The notes: generated from the letters alone by a model not told the origin. Shown: positions 7,587-16,084, counted from the stretch's first letter. The stretch: DNA of 64,000 nt from Thalassobius sp965218685 (GCF_965218685.1 NZ_OZ244657.1:1240001-1304000), one strand, 5' to 3'. Numbers and translations are program-made.

Positions 7587-8234
7587 ATGCAGCTTTCACA
7601 ACGATCAGATCCAGCCACCTCGGCCCATGACCGTGTCTATCGCGGCCTTCGTGGCCGGATCATGCATGGCGAAACCGCCCCCGGACAGGCGCTGACCCTG
7701 CGCGGGATCGGCCGAGACTACGATGTTTCGATGACGCCAGCACGCGAGGCCGTGAACCGGCTGGTGGCCGAAGGGGCGCTGATGATGTCGCCCTCGGGGC
7801 GGGTCTCGACGCCGGACCTGAGCAACGAGCGGATCGAAGAACTGGCGGTCCTGCGGTCCCTGCTGGAGGTAGAACTGGCCAGTCGCGCCCTTCCGCGGGC
7901 CCATATGGCGCTGATCGACCGTTTGCAGGCGATCAATAACTCGGTCACCGAGAAGATCGAGCAGCAGGACGCCGTCGGCTATATCCGCACTAATCTTGAG
8001 TTTCACCGCACGCTGTACCTGCGCGCTCAGGCTCCTGCGATGCTTGCGATGACCGAAACCGTGTGGCTGCAGCTTGGCCCCACCATGCGGGCGCTGTATG
8101 GGCGTCTGCGCCGAAAAGAGCCGCCGCAGTTTCACCGCCTGATCATCGCCGCACTCAAAGCCGGGGATGAACCGGGATTGCGCCTGGCCGTCCGCTCGGA
8201 CGTGACGCAAGGGTTGAAGATGCTGGTTGTCTAA
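7587..8234 (+). CDS. GntR family (FadR/FCD) transcriptional regulator
   Basis: A 215-residue regulator: an N-terminal winged helix-turn-helix (about 10-75, LTLRGIGRDYDVSMTPAREA) and an all-helical FCD ligand domain (about 85-210) with the metal/ligand-type residues E..H (LEFHRTLY). FCD regulators usually sense small carboxylates. ATG 7587 is used because longer versions run back through the palindrome and the ygjP-like gene. Neighbours do not reveal a clear target operon. Confidence 0.9.
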   Translation: MQLSQRSDPATSAHDRVYRGLRGRIMHGETAPGQALTLRGIGRDYDVSMTPAREAVNRLVAEGALMMSPSGRVSTPDLSNERIEELAVLRSLLEVELASRALPRAHMALIDRLQAINNSVTEKIEQQDAVGYIRTNLEFHRTLYLRAQAPAMLAMTETVWLQLGPTMRALYGRLRRKEPPQFHRLIIAALKAGDEPGLRLAVRSDVTQGLKMLVV

Positions 8235-8270
8235 GGTGATGTGTGGGGACAATAGCACCCGGATTCTACT

Positions 8271-8840
8271 ATGCGTCTGAACCTGCATCCCAAACACCAA
8301 GTTCTGTTGAAATTCGCTGCTCTGCTGGCGCTGCTTGTCGGGTATTTCCTGTACCTCGGACTGAAATATGACTTCGCCACAGGCGGGGTTGCCGCCGCGC
8401 TGACCTGGAGCTTTTTCGTCCTGTGCACCCCGATCGCAGATGCCGGTTTCTTGCTGGATTTTCCACTGCGGCTGCTGTTCGGCATCCGTATGGTTCTGTC
8501 CGAGTTGGCCGTCTGGGTCATCGCCTTGGCTGTGAACGGAGCTGTTCTGACATTCGCCCCGCAATACTATGAGACGACACTTCTTACGCGGGTGCTGCAC
8601 CAAATCGCGGTCACTCCCTGGCCCTATTGGGGCATCGTTGTGCTGTCAGCCTTCGGCACCTTCCTGTCAATCCGGTTCGGGGATGAACTGATGGACGTGC
8701 TGCATCACCGTGACCGCGCGTTCTTTCACGCCCATCACTTCAAACACGAGCTAATACTGTTCGTGTTCTTCATCGCCGTTCTGTTTGGATACTACCGCCT
8801 GATCGCCTCGCTTGGGATCGAGGGGGTGGTGCATGGCTAG
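8271..8840 (+). CDS. Conserved multi-pass membrane protein of unknown function
   Basis: A 189-residue protein with about five hydrophobic segments (roughly 11-31, 38-60, 66-90, 114-136 and 160-178) and a His-rich loop HHRDRAFFHAHHFKHE (about 146-161) between the last two. The clustered His and acidic residues could bind metal, but this is only a visual impression. It starts 36 bp after gntR in the same direction and ends convergent with accA. I do not recognise the family. Confidence 0.8.
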   Translation: MRLNLHPKHQVLLKFAALLALLVGYFLYLGLKYDFATGGVAAALTWSFFVLCTPIADAGFLLDFPLRLLFGIRMVLSELAVWVIALAVNGAVLTFAPQYYETTLLTRVLHQIAVTPWPYWGIVVLSAFGTFLSIRFGDELMDVLHHRDRAFFHAHHFKHELILFVFFIAVLFGYYRLIASLGIEGVVHG

Positions 8841-8846
8841 CGCCGT

Positions 8847-9809
8847 TTAGGCCGCCAGCCCCTTGTCACCCATCGCCAGGAATTTTTTGCGGCGATCCGA
8901 AATCAGCTTGCTGCCGGATTTATCCTGCAACTCGGCCAGCATCGAGCCGATGGCTGCCCCGACCGACGCGATCGCCGCAGCGGCGTCGCGGTGCGCGCCA
9001 CCTTTCGGTTCGGCGATGATGCGGTCGCAAATGCCCAGCGATTTCAGGTCCTGAGCAGTCAGACGCAGGGCCTCGGCGGCTTCGCGCATCTTGTCCGCGT
9101 CTTTCCACAGAATCGAGGCGCAGCCTTCGGGCGAGATCACCGAGTACACCGAGTGTTCCAGCATTGCGACGCGGTTCGCCGTGGCAAAGGCCACCGCCCC
9201 GCCCGAGCCGCCCTCGCCGATGATCACGCTGACCAGCGGCACGCCGATCTGCAGGCATTTTTCAGTGCTGCGGGCGATCGCTTCGGACTGGCCGCGCTCT
9301 TCTGCGCCCTTGCCGGGATAGGCGCCGGCTGTGTCGATCAGTGTCACCACGGGCAGGCCAAACTTGTCAGCCATTTCCATCAGGCGGATCGCTTTGCGAT
9401 AGCCCTCGGGGCGGGCCATGCCAAAATTACGTTCGATCCGGGATTTGGTGTCGTTGCCCTTTTCATGGCCGATCACCATAACCGGTTGGTCGTTGAAGCG
9501 CGCAAGCCCCCCCATCACGGCCAGATCGTCGGCAAAGTTTCGGTCCCCGGCCAAAGGGGTGTATTCGGTAAACAGGGCCTCGATATAGTCCTGGCAATGC
9601 GGGCGGTCCGGATGACGCGCCACCTGACATTTGCGCCAGGGCGTCAGGGACTTGTACAGGTCGTCCAGCAGCTCGGACGCTTTCTTGTCCAGCGCGGCGG
9701 CCTCGTCCTCGATGTCCATTTCCTCGTTCTGGCGGGCCATGGCGCGCAGTTCTTCAGCTTTGCCTTCAATTTCTGCCAGGGGGCGTTCAAAGTCGAGGTA
9801 ATTGGTCAT
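8847..9809 (-). CDS. accA: Acetyl-CoA carboxylase carboxyltransferase subunit alpha
   Basis: Cytosolic enzyme of fatty-acid synthesis: with AccD it moves the carboxyl group from carboxybiotin to acetyl-CoA, forming malonyl-CoA. At 320 residues it matches AccA length. Characteristic segments include DFERPLAEIE at the N terminus, CQVARHPDRPHCQDYI, MVIGHEKGNDT, TLIDTAGAYPG and VIGEGGSGGA. ATG 9809 (MTNYLDFERP) is the family start; a 20-residue upstream extension is rejected. It stands alone as a single gene. Confidence 0.97.
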   Translation of the reverse strand: MTNYLDFERPLAEIEGKAEELRAMARQNEEMDIEDEAAALDKKASELLDDLYKSLTPWRKCQVARHPDRPHCQDYIEALFTEYTPLAGDRNFADDLAVMGGLARFNDQPVMVIGHEKGNDTKSRIERNFGMARPEGYRKAIRLMEMADKFGLPVVTLIDTAGAYPGKGAEERGQSEAIARSTEKCLQIGVPLVSVIIGEGGSGGAVAFATANRVAMLEHSVYSVISPEGCASILWKDADKMREAAEALRLTAQDLKSLGICDRIIAEPKGGAHRDAAAAIASVGAAIGSMLAELQDKSGSKLISDRRKKFLAMGDKGLAA

Positions 9810-9888
9810 GCATCTTTCTCCACCGTGGTTGAGGGGATATATGGCCGCATGGGCTTGCAGATGCAACACGGCATGGCTTTTTTGCCGG

Positions 9889-10506
9889 TCACAGCCGCGC
9901 CAGCCCCTCTTTCAGGGCCAGCACCGGCGAGGCCAGAACAGGCGTGTTCAGATCGGAAAGCAGCATCGCTGCGCCAGCCATCGACGCCTGCGCCAGAACC
10001 ACGGCCCGGATCCCCGAGCGCTGAGAGACAACGTTGCGAATATCCATCGCCACAGAGCGGGCAAAGGCGTGTGGGTGGCCTTCTTCGAACAGGGGCCAGT
10101 GCTGGCCCAGAAACAGCGGAGCGATCTTGTGTGGGTTGCCGGCGGCCTTCATCTCGTGTTCCAGCAAGTCATAGCTTGGCTGCTCGGTCGAGCGCAGGCA
10201 ATAGACCAGCAAAATGTCGCCAAAATTCTCGGCCGCGCGGTGCATCATCGGTCGGTCGATCCTGATGGCCCCGGCGGCTTCGGCCACTTCGCCCAAGGTG
10301 GTACAGGTGCAGATCACTGGCCCCGGCGCGGCTTTGACGACAGAGGCAACCTCGGAGCTCAGCGCCTCGTCCAGACCGCCCTGGGCCCGTTGCAACCAAT
10401 CCTCTCTCACCAGGTGCTGAATCGGCGTATCTGGCGAGATACGGTCACGCAGGCCGTCAAAGGTGGCGCGGTGCACTTCGGCAGTATGAAGGCATACAAG
10501 GGGCAT
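9889..10506 (-). CDS. Asp/Glu racemase-like protein lacking the second catalytic Cys
   Basis: A 205-residue protein with the alternating alpha/beta pattern of the Asp/Glu/hydantoin racemase superfamily. The first catalytic region is present as ICTCTTLGEVAEAAG (Cys66, Cys68). At the place of the second Cys motif the protein reads VVLAQASMAGA (about 169-179) with no Cys, so a two-base Cys/Cys racemase mechanism is unlikely. It follows a LysE-type exporter by 9 bp on the same strand, suggesting a two-gene operon concerned with an amino acid or related acid. Function unknown. Confidence 0.7.
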   Translation of the reverse strand: MPLVCLHTAEVHRATFDGLRDRISPDTPIQHLVREDWLQRAQGGLDEALSSEVASVVKAAPGPVICTCTTLGEVAEAAGAIRIDRPMMHRAAENFGDILLVYCLRSTEQPSYDLLEHEMKAAGNPHKIAPLFLGQHWPLFEEGHPHAFARSVAMDIRNVVSQRSGIRAVVLAQASMAGAAMLLSDLNTPVLASPVLALKEGLARL

Positions 10507-10515
10507 CCCCCAAAG

Positions 10516-11103
10516 TTACAGTACAGAAAACAGAGTCGCTACAAGAAGAAGCGCCATTGTCCAGTTGAAAGCCATTAAACGGGCGTTGCTAGATAGCACA
10601 CGTTGCATCTTTTGTCCCAGTACAACCCAAGAGCTTACGCAGGGCAGGTTGATCAGCCCAAAGACCAGCGCAACGATTCCGACCGCCAGTCCTGATCGGT
10701 CCGGGGCATAAAGCGTGATCGCGGTCAGCGCCATCTGCCAGGCCTTGGGGTTCACCCATTGAAACAGAGCCGCCTGAAGAAAGCTCATGGGTCGTCCCGA
10801 GTGCGCCCGCGTGTCCGGCATTTTCGCGGTGGCGATTTTCCACGACAGCCACAAAAGATAGGCCACGCTAACCCAGGTCAGCACTTGATGCGCCAGTGGA
10901 AACCTTTCGAACAGCTGCATCAACCCCAGCCCGACGATCACGATCATGACGGTGAATCCAACGGCCACCCCCAGCATGTGCGGAACGGAGCGCAGAAACC
11001 CGTAATTCGCGCCCGAGGTCATCAACATCAGGTTATTCGGTCCCGGCGTTATAGACGAGACGAAGGCAAAGGCGGCGAGCGCGGTCAGAAGGCTATAGGT
11101 CAT
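10516..11103 (-). CDS. LysE family amino-acid exporter
   Basis: A 195-residue inner-membrane exporter of the LysE/RhtB family with about six hydrophobic segments and the N-terminal signature SITPGPNNLMLM. The family exports basic or neutral amino acids or related metabolites. It is transcribed divergently from an Lrp/AsnC regulator (72-bp AT-rich gap), the classic arrangement for lysE-type genes controlled by an adjacent amino-acid-sensing regulator. The substrate cannot be inferred. Confidence 0.92.
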   Translation of the reverse strand: MTYSLLTALAAFAFVSSITPGPNNLMLMTSGANYGFLRSVPHMLGVAVGFTVMIVIVGLGLMQLFERFPLAHQVLTWVSVAYLLWLSWKIATAKMPDTRAHSGRPMSFLQAALFQWVNPKAWQMALTAITLYAPDRSGLAVGIVALVFGLINLPCVSSWVVLGQKMQRVLSSNARLMAFNWTMALLLVATLFSVL

Positions 11104-11175
11104 GGGGCGAATTTATTGTTAGGGTTGCCGCATAAAATTGAGTATTGTTGTGAAAAATGAAAGAAATCACAATAA

Positions 11176-11628
11176 ATGATCAAGAATGACCAAATTACGC
11201 AAAAAATATTGCGACACTTGTCTCGTGACGGGCGGATCAGCAATCTGGAGCTTGCTGAACGAGTCGGCCTGTCCCCCTCGGCCTGTTTGCGCCGGGTGCA
11301 GGAACTAGAGCGTGCAGGCGTGATCTCGGGCTATCGCGCGGTGCTGAATCCGCAAGCCATGGGCGTGGGCTTTACCGCCTATGTCACCGTGGGCTTAAGC
11401 ATCCACACCAAAGAGGCACAGGAAAGCTTTGAACGCTCGATCGCCCTGGCCCCCGAGGTGCGCGAGTGCCACAACATCACCGGCGAACGGGAATATCTGC
11501 TGCGCGTCGAAGCGGCTGATCTGGCCGACTACAAACGCTTTCACACCGACGTTCTGGGCACGCTGCCCCAGGTCGCGGCGATCACCTCTTTTGTCGTGAT
11601 GGGCTCACCCAAGGATGAAAGAGCCTGA
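11176..11628 (+). CDS. Lrp/AsnC family regulator divergent from lysE-like gene
   Basis: A 150-residue regulator: N-terminal helix-turn-helix (about 20-50, RISNLELAERVGLSPSACLR) and C-terminal RAM/ACT ligand domain (about 70-150). Lrp proteins assemble as octamers that wrap DNA and respond to amino acids. The AT-rich 72-bp divergent region (11104-11175) is the probable binding and promoter zone, containing repeated TATTGTT/AACAATA-like words. Predicted targets are the exporter and the racemase-like gene. Confidence 0.92.
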   Translation: MIKNDQITQKILRHLSRDGRISNLELAERVGLSPSACLRRVQELERAGVISGYRAVLNPQAMGVGFTAYVTVGLSIHTKEAQESFERSIALAPEVRECHNITGEREYLLRVEAADLADYKRFHTDVLGTLPQVAAITSFVVMGSPKDERA

Positions 11629-11772
11629 TTTCCCACTCTTTTCGCGGCTTGGTCGGTGGGGTGTGTGCTGCATGTCCTCACCGTCCGCATCATGTACAAG
11701 GACTAAGCAAGCCCGGTGGCCCGCTTTTTTGCTCTGAAAATACTCAGATGCACGCGGTCTCGCCCCGCGAAC

Positions 11773-11807
11773 GCTTAAAAAGAAAAGGGGAGCTCAAGGC
11801 TCCCCTT
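11773..11807 (-). terminator. Rho-independent terminator of mcl1
   Basis: A perfect 9-bp stem AAGGGGAGC/GCTCCCCTT (11785-11793 with 11799-11807) with a 5-nt loop. On the reverse strand it is followed by TTTTCTTTTT, 22 bp after the mcl1 stop codon. Confidence 0.88.
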
Positions 11808-11828
11808 CAATCGTATATTTGGCCAGCC

Positions 11829-12788
11829 TTAGCTGTTCGCGATCAGCTCGGCCTGGGCCACGATGACCTCGGCTTGTTTGATCGAGGCAATGTCGACCAG
11901 GCGGCCCTTGTATACGGTCGCGCCTTCGCCATTGGCTTTGGCCTGTTCCATCGCGGCCAGAATCTCGCGCGCTTCGGTGACGTCTTCTTCGGACGGGGTG
12001 AAGACTTCGTTGGCCAGTGCGATCTGCTTGGGGTGGATCGCCCATTTGCCGACCATGCCCAGCGTGGCCGAGCGTTTGGCCTGCGCGATATACCCCTCGT
12101 CATCCGAGAAATCGCCGAACGGCCCGTCCACGGGCAGGACGCCATGGGTGCGGCAGGCGGCGACGATGGCGGCCTGGGCCCAGTGCCACGGGTCCGACCA
12201 GTGCTTCACGCCTTCGCGCAGCATGTAGTAGTTTTCCTGCGTGCCGCCGATGCCAGTGGTCTGCATCCCCATCGAGGCAGCAAAATCCGCCGCGCCCAGC
12301 GACATGGCCACCAGGCGGGGCGAGGCTGCGGCGATTTCCTCGACATGGGCGATGCCGGCGGCAGATTCGATGATCACCTCGAAGTTGATCTTCTTGGTGC
12401 GGCCTTTGGCGGTCTCGATCGCTGTGACCAGCGCGTCAACGGCGTAGATGTCCTCGGCACAACCGACCTTGGGGATCATGATCTGGTCCAGACGCTCGCC
12501 TGCTTGTTCCAGCAGGTCCACGACGTCCTTGTACCAATAGGGCGTGTCCAGCGAGTTGATGCGGACCGACAGGGTCTTGTTGCCCCAGTCATGTTCGCTG
12601 ATGGCCTGAATGATGTTGGCGCGAGCGATGTCCTTGTCGCTGGGGGCGACCGAATCTTCGAGATCCAGGTTGATCACGTCAGCGGCCGAGGCGGCCATTT
12701 TCGCAAACAGTTTGGTGTTCGAGCCCGGGCCAAACAGCTGGCAGCGGTTCGGGCGGGCAATCGGCGTGGGCTGAAGGCGGAAGCTCAT
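11829..12788 (-). CDS. mcl1: L-malyl-CoA/beta-methylmalyl-CoA lyase
   Basis: A 319-residue CoA ester lyase of the CitE/Mcl1 family, the length of the Rhodobacter enzyme. It cleaves malyl-CoA and beta-methylmalyl-CoA to glyoxylate plus acetyl-CoA or propionyl-CoA, as in the ethylmalonyl-CoA pathway. Segments include NRCQLFGPGSNTKLF, the metal-binding VINLDLEDSV, VEVIIES-like FEVIIESAAG and KWAIHPKQI. It is divergent from dgcN across a 279-bp regulatory region and ends in a clear terminator, so it is probably monocistronic. Confidence 0.95.
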   Translation of the reverse strand: MSFRLQPTPIARPNRCQLFGPGSNTKLFAKMAASAADVINLDLEDSVAPSDKDIARANIIQAISEHDWGNKTLSVRINSLDTPYWYKDVVDLLEQAGERLDQIMIPKVGCAEDIYAVDALVTAIETAKGRTKKINFEVIIESAAGIAHVEEIAAASPRLVAMSLGAADFAASMGMQTTGIGGTQENYYMLREGVKHWSDPWHWAQAAIVAACRTHGVLPVDGPFGDFSDDEGYIAQAKRSATLGMVGKWAIHPKQIALANEVFTPSEEDVTEAREILAAMEQAKANGEGATVYKGRLVDIASIKQAEVIVAQAELIANS

Positions 12789-12939
12789 GTGCAGACCTTT
12801 CGGGTAAGGAAATTACGAATTCTTTGGTGTGAGGGTTATTAAATTGCGCGCCCTGCTGCAAGCATATTTTGCGCCTGCGGCAGAAATTGCCGCGCTGCGG
12901 CGGCAACTAAGGCAGATTCGCTGACCTAGTCGGGAAGCT

Positions 12940-12975
12940 CTTCGAATATTGGTGCTAATCTTCGAAGATTAGTGC
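12940..12975. promoter_or_regulatory. Double operator between mcl1 and dgcN
   Basis: An 18-bp perfect palindrome CTAATCTTCGAAGATTAG (12955-12972) overlaps a direct repeat: CTTCGAATATTGGTGC (12940-12955) and CTTCGAAGATTAGTGC (12960-12975) agree at 14 of 16 positions, exactly 20 bp apart (two helical turns). It lies 95 bp before dgcN and about 165 bp from mcl1. A further small palindrome GCAAATTTGC is at 12995-13004 and an inverted repeat GCGGCA-N5-TGCCGC at 12877-12893. The regulator is not known. Confidence 0.6.
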
Positions 12976-13067
12976 GCTCAACCCCTCGCCGATCGCAAAT
13001 TTGCAAGCCTATCCCTTTTGGAATCCGAAACAGTGTCGGCAACACCTCAGACAAAAAGGGCCAAGAC

Positions 13068-14069
13068 ATGATCCAGACTCCGTATCTTCTGTTCCTGGGC
13101 GACGCGCCTGACCAACTGGCCGCCAAAGTGGCGCAAGGCATCAAGGACTGGCGTCCCGAATTCGCCGTGGGTCAGTTCCGCATGGACGGATGCAAGGCCG
13201 ACATGGGCCTGACCGACATGACCCTGGAAGAGGCCAAGGCCGCCGGCGCCAAGACGCTGGTGATCGGCGTGGCCAACCGGGGTGGTGTGATCAGCCCCGC
13301 GTGGAAAAAGGTGCTGGTGAACGCGCTGGAGGAAGGCTTTGATCTGGCCAGCGGCCTGCACAATCTGCTGAACAACGAACCCGATCTGGTCGCTGTGGCA
13401 AAGGCGTGCGGCCGTGCGCTGCACGACGTGCGCGTGCCCGAGGTGGACTATCCCATCGCCAATGGCGTCAAGCGCACTGGCAAGCGCGTTCTGGCTGTGG
13501 GCACCGATTGCTCGGTCGGCAAGATGTACACCGCGCTGTGCCTGGAAAAGGAAATGCGCGCCCGCGGCATGGACGCCGATTTCCGTGCCACCGGCCAGAC
13601 GGGTATTCTGATCACTGGGGACGGGGTGCCGTTGGATGCGGTTGTCGCTGATTTCATGGCAGGCTCGGTCGAATACATCACGCCCAATAACGACCCAGAC
13701 CATTGGGACATCATCGAGGGGCAGGGCAGTCTGTTCCACGTCTCCTATTCGGGTGTAACCATGGCGTTGATCCACGGCGGCCAGCCGGATGCTCTGATCG
13801 TTTGCCACGAGCCGACACGTGACCATATGCGCGGTTTGCCCGGCTATGCCCTGCCCAGCCTCGAGGCGGTGCGGGACATGGCGCTGAGCCTGGCGCGGGT
13901 CGCCAACCCGGGTTGCGTGGTAGCGGGCTATGCAATCAATACCCAACACATGGGCGAAGCGGATGCGCTGGAGTATCTGGCCAAGGTCGAAAACGATCTG
14001 GGGCTGCCCGCCACCGATCCGTTCCGCTTTGGTGCGGGCAAGCTGGTGGACGCGCTGGCCGTGATCTGA
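13068..14069 (+). CDS. dgcN: DgcN, N-acetyltransferase of D-glutamate catabolism (DUF1611 family)
   Basis: A 333-residue protein of the DUF1611 family with a P-loop-like GTDCSVGKMYTA (145-156) and conserved GQTGILITGDGVPLDAV. DgcN enzymes N-acetylate D-glutamate as the first step of a marine D-Glu pathway, after which DgcA racemises N-acetyl-D-Glu. The start ATG 13068 begins family sequence MIQTPYLLFLGD; a longer version from 12972 would begin inside the palindromic operator. It leads a dgcN-dgcA-dat operon. The role comes from recognised family and synteny; no acetyltransferase fold is evident by eye. Confidence 0.85.
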   Translation: MIQTPYLLFLGDAPDQLAAKVAQGIKDWRPEFAVGQFRMDGCKADMGLTDMTLEEAKAAGAKTLVIGVANRGGVISPAWKKVLVNALEEGFDLASGLHNLLNNEPDLVAVAKACGRALHDVRVPEVDYPIANGVKRTGKRVLAVGTDCSVGKMYTALCLEKEMRARGMDADFRATGQTGILITGDGVPLDAVVADFMAGSVEYITPNNDPDHWDIIEGQGSLFHVSYSGVTMALIHGGQPDALIVCHEPTRDHMRGLPGYALPSLEAVRDMALSLARVANPGCVVAGYAINTQHMGEADALEYLAKVENDLGLPATDPFRFGAGKLVDALAVI

Positions 14070-14147
14070 TTGGGTCTGCTCGGCCTGGACGCTGAGTGGT
14101 GGTCGGGCGATTTGAGTATTTGAAGAGCAAAGAAGGGGTGTTGGCGC

Positions 14148-15113
14148 GTGACGATCACCGTTGAGAAAGATGTGTTTCGGTTGGCGCAGGTGTTCACCAT
14201 CAGTCGCGGCAGCCGGACCGAAGCGAATGTCCTGACGGTGCGGGTGGCCCGCGATGGAGTCACCGGCTGGGGCGAATGCGTGCCCTATGCCCGCTATGGC
14301 GAGACGCTGGAATCGGTGACGCAGGAAATCCTGGGCTTGCCGAGCGAGGTGTCTCGGGCCGGTTTGCAGGACATGTTGCCTGCCGGCGCGGCGCGGAATG
14401 CGGTGGATTGTGCGCTGTGGGATCTTGAGGCGAAACAAGCTGGTAAACGAGCGTGGGAACTGGCTGGGCTGCCTGCTCCGGGGCCTGAAATCACGGCTTA
14501 TACGTTGTCCCTGGCCGAACCCGACGAAATGCGTGCGCAGGCTGAGAAAAATGCTTTTCGCCCCCTGTTGAAGATTAAGCTGGGCACTCCGGACGACATG
14601 CCCCGGTTGGAAGCCGTGCGCGCCGGGGCGCCTGAGGCCAGGATTATCGTGGATGCCAATGAGGGATGGAGCGCCGAAGTTTATGCCGATCTGGCCCCCC
14701 ATCTGGTGCGTTTGGGCGTGGCGTTGGTGGAACAGCCTTTGCCCGCGTCCGAAGATGACGCGCTGATCGGGATGGATCGCCCCGTTCCCGTCTGCGCGGA
14801 TGAAAGCTGTCATGACCGCGCCAGTCTGCCCAATCTGAAGGGCAAATATGACGTGGTGAACATCAAGCTGGACAAAACCGGCGGGTTGACCGAGGCGCTG
14901 GCGTTGCGCGATCAGGCCCTGCGCGAGGGGTATCAGGTGATGGTTGGCTGCATGGTTGGCTCGTCCTTGGCGATGGCTCCGGCGATGTTGGTGGCGCAGG
15001 GTGCGATGGTAACAGACCTTGACGGGCCGCTCTTGTTGGCCGAAGACCGGGAAAACGCATTGAAATTTGATGCGGCAGGGGTGCATCCGCCCACAGCCGC
15101 GCTTTGGGGATAA
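14148..15113 (+). CDS. dgcA: DgcA, N-acetyl-D-glutamate racemase (enolase superfamily)
   Basis: A 321-residue enolase-superfamily enzyme close to dipeptide epimerases. Visible active-site elements are LKIKLG (KxK acid/base pair), IVDANEGW (Asp/Asn metal ligand), VEQPLP (Glu), CADESCH (Asp/Glu) and VNIKLDKTGG (the second catalytic Lys). Next to dgcN the predicted reaction is N-acetyl-D-Glu to N-acetyl-L-Glu. A GTG start at 14148 follows AAGAAGGGG. The 78-bp gap after dgcN shows no strong terminator, in keeping with one operon. Confidence 0.85.
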   Translation: MTITVEKDVFRLAQVFTISRGSRTEANVLTVRVARDGVTGWGECVPYARYGETLESVTQEILGLPSEVSRAGLQDMLPAGAARNAVDCALWDLEAKQAGKRAWELAGLPAPGPEITAYTLSLAEPDEMRAQAEKNAFRPLLKIKLGTPDDMPRLEAVRAGAPEARIIVDANEGWSAEVYADLAPHLVRLGVALVEQPLPASEDDALIGMDRPVPVCADESCHDRASLPNLKGKYDVVNIKLDKTGGLTEALALRDQALREGYQVMVGCMVGSSLAMAPAMLVAQGAMVTDLDGPLLLAEDRENALKFDAAGVHPPTAALWG

Positions 15114-15123
15114 GGAGACGCCC

Positions 15124-15987
15124 ATGACCCGCACTGTTTACGTGAACGGAGAATACCTGCCGGAAACTGAGGCCAAGATCTCGATCTTTGACCGGGCGTT
15201 TCTGATGGCGGACGGCGTTTACGAGGTGACCAGCGTTCTGGGCGGCAAGCTGATCGATTTTGACGGTCATGCCAAGCGTCTGGAGCGGTCGCTGAACGAG
15301 CTGGACATGCCCAAGCCGCCCGAATTCGATGACCTGCTGGAGATTCACCGTAAGCTGGTGGCCGAAAACGGCATCGAAGAGGGCATGGTCTATTTGCAGG
15401 TCACGCGCGGCTCGGCTGGCGATCGTGATTTCGCCTTCCCTGATCCCGAAACCACCCGCCCCGGCGTGGTGTTGTTCACCCAGAACAAACCCGGTCTTGC
15501 CGACAACCCGGTCGCCAAGCAAGGCGTTAAAGTGATCTCGATCGAGGATATCCGTTGGGGTCGTCGCGACATCAAGACCGTCCAACTGCTGTATCCGTCG
15601 ATGGGTAAGATGATGGCCAAAAAGGCCGGTTGCGATGATGCGTGGCTGGTTGAGGATGGCTTTGTCACCGAAGGCACCTCGAACAACACCTATATCGTCA
15701 AGGACGGTAAGATCATCACCCGCAACCTGTCGACGGACATTCTGCATGGGATCACCCGAGCGGCCGTTCTGAAGTTCGCCAAAGAGGCTCAGATGGAGGT
15801 CGAAGAGCGGCCCTTTACCATCGAAGAGGCCCAGCAGGCGGACGAGGCGTTTTTCACTTCGGCCTCGGCCTTCGTGATGCCGGTTGTGGAGATCGACGGC
15901 GTGGCCATTGGAGACGGGAAAGTAGGCAAAGTCGCTCCGCGTCTGCGTGAAATCTATCTGGATGAGAGCCTGAAGGCCGGTATCTAA
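15124..15987 (+). CDS. dat: D-amino-acid aminotransferase
   Basis: A 287-residue fold-type IV PLP aminotransferase of the D-amino-acid transaminase group, starting with VYVNGEYLPETEAKISIFDR. The PLP Lys lies in RDIKTVQLLYPSM, and EGTSNNTY plus the GITR segment bind the cofactor phosphate. It transfers amino groups between D-amino acids and 2-oxoacids, linking D-Ala and others to D-Glu, which DgcN/DgcA then handle. ATG 15124 follows AAGGAG, 10 bp after dgcA. It is the last gene of the operon and is followed by a terminator. Confidence 0.92.
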   Translation: MTRTVYVNGEYLPETEAKISIFDRAFLMADGVYEVTSVLGGKLIDFDGHAKRLERSLNELDMPKPPEFDDLLEIHRKLVAENGIEEGMVYLQVTRGSAGDRDFAFPDPETTRPGVVLFTQNKPGLADNPVAKQGVKVISIEDIRWGRRDIKTVQLLYPSMGKMMAKKAGCDDAWLVEDGFVTEGTSNNTYIVKDGKIITRNLSTDILHGITRAAVLKFAKEAQMEVEERPFTIEEAQQADEAFFTSASAFVMPVVEIDGVAIGDGKVGKVAPRLREIYLDESLKAGI

Positions 15988-16011
15988 GGCAATCGCGCGA
16001 AAATTTTCTGG

Positions 16012-16047
16012 CACCGCGCCGCGTAATCCGCGCAGCGCGGTGTTTTC
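16012..16047 (+). terminator. Terminator of the dgcN-dgcA-dat operon
   Basis: The stem CACCGCGC/GCGCGGTG (16012-16019 with 16035-16042), with further GC pairing inside, is followed by TTTTC, 25 bp after the dat stop. Confidence 0.75.
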
Positions 16048-16084
16048 GTGTTAGGCTTCTTGTGACCCCAACTTGGAGCGCGCG

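Noticed and set aside
13047..15134. A 695-codon open frame on the minus strand opposite dgcN and dgcA
   Set aside because: It mirrors two strongly supported genes, its translation is low-complexity, rich in His/Arg/Gln, and matches no family; long antisense frames are expected at this GC content.
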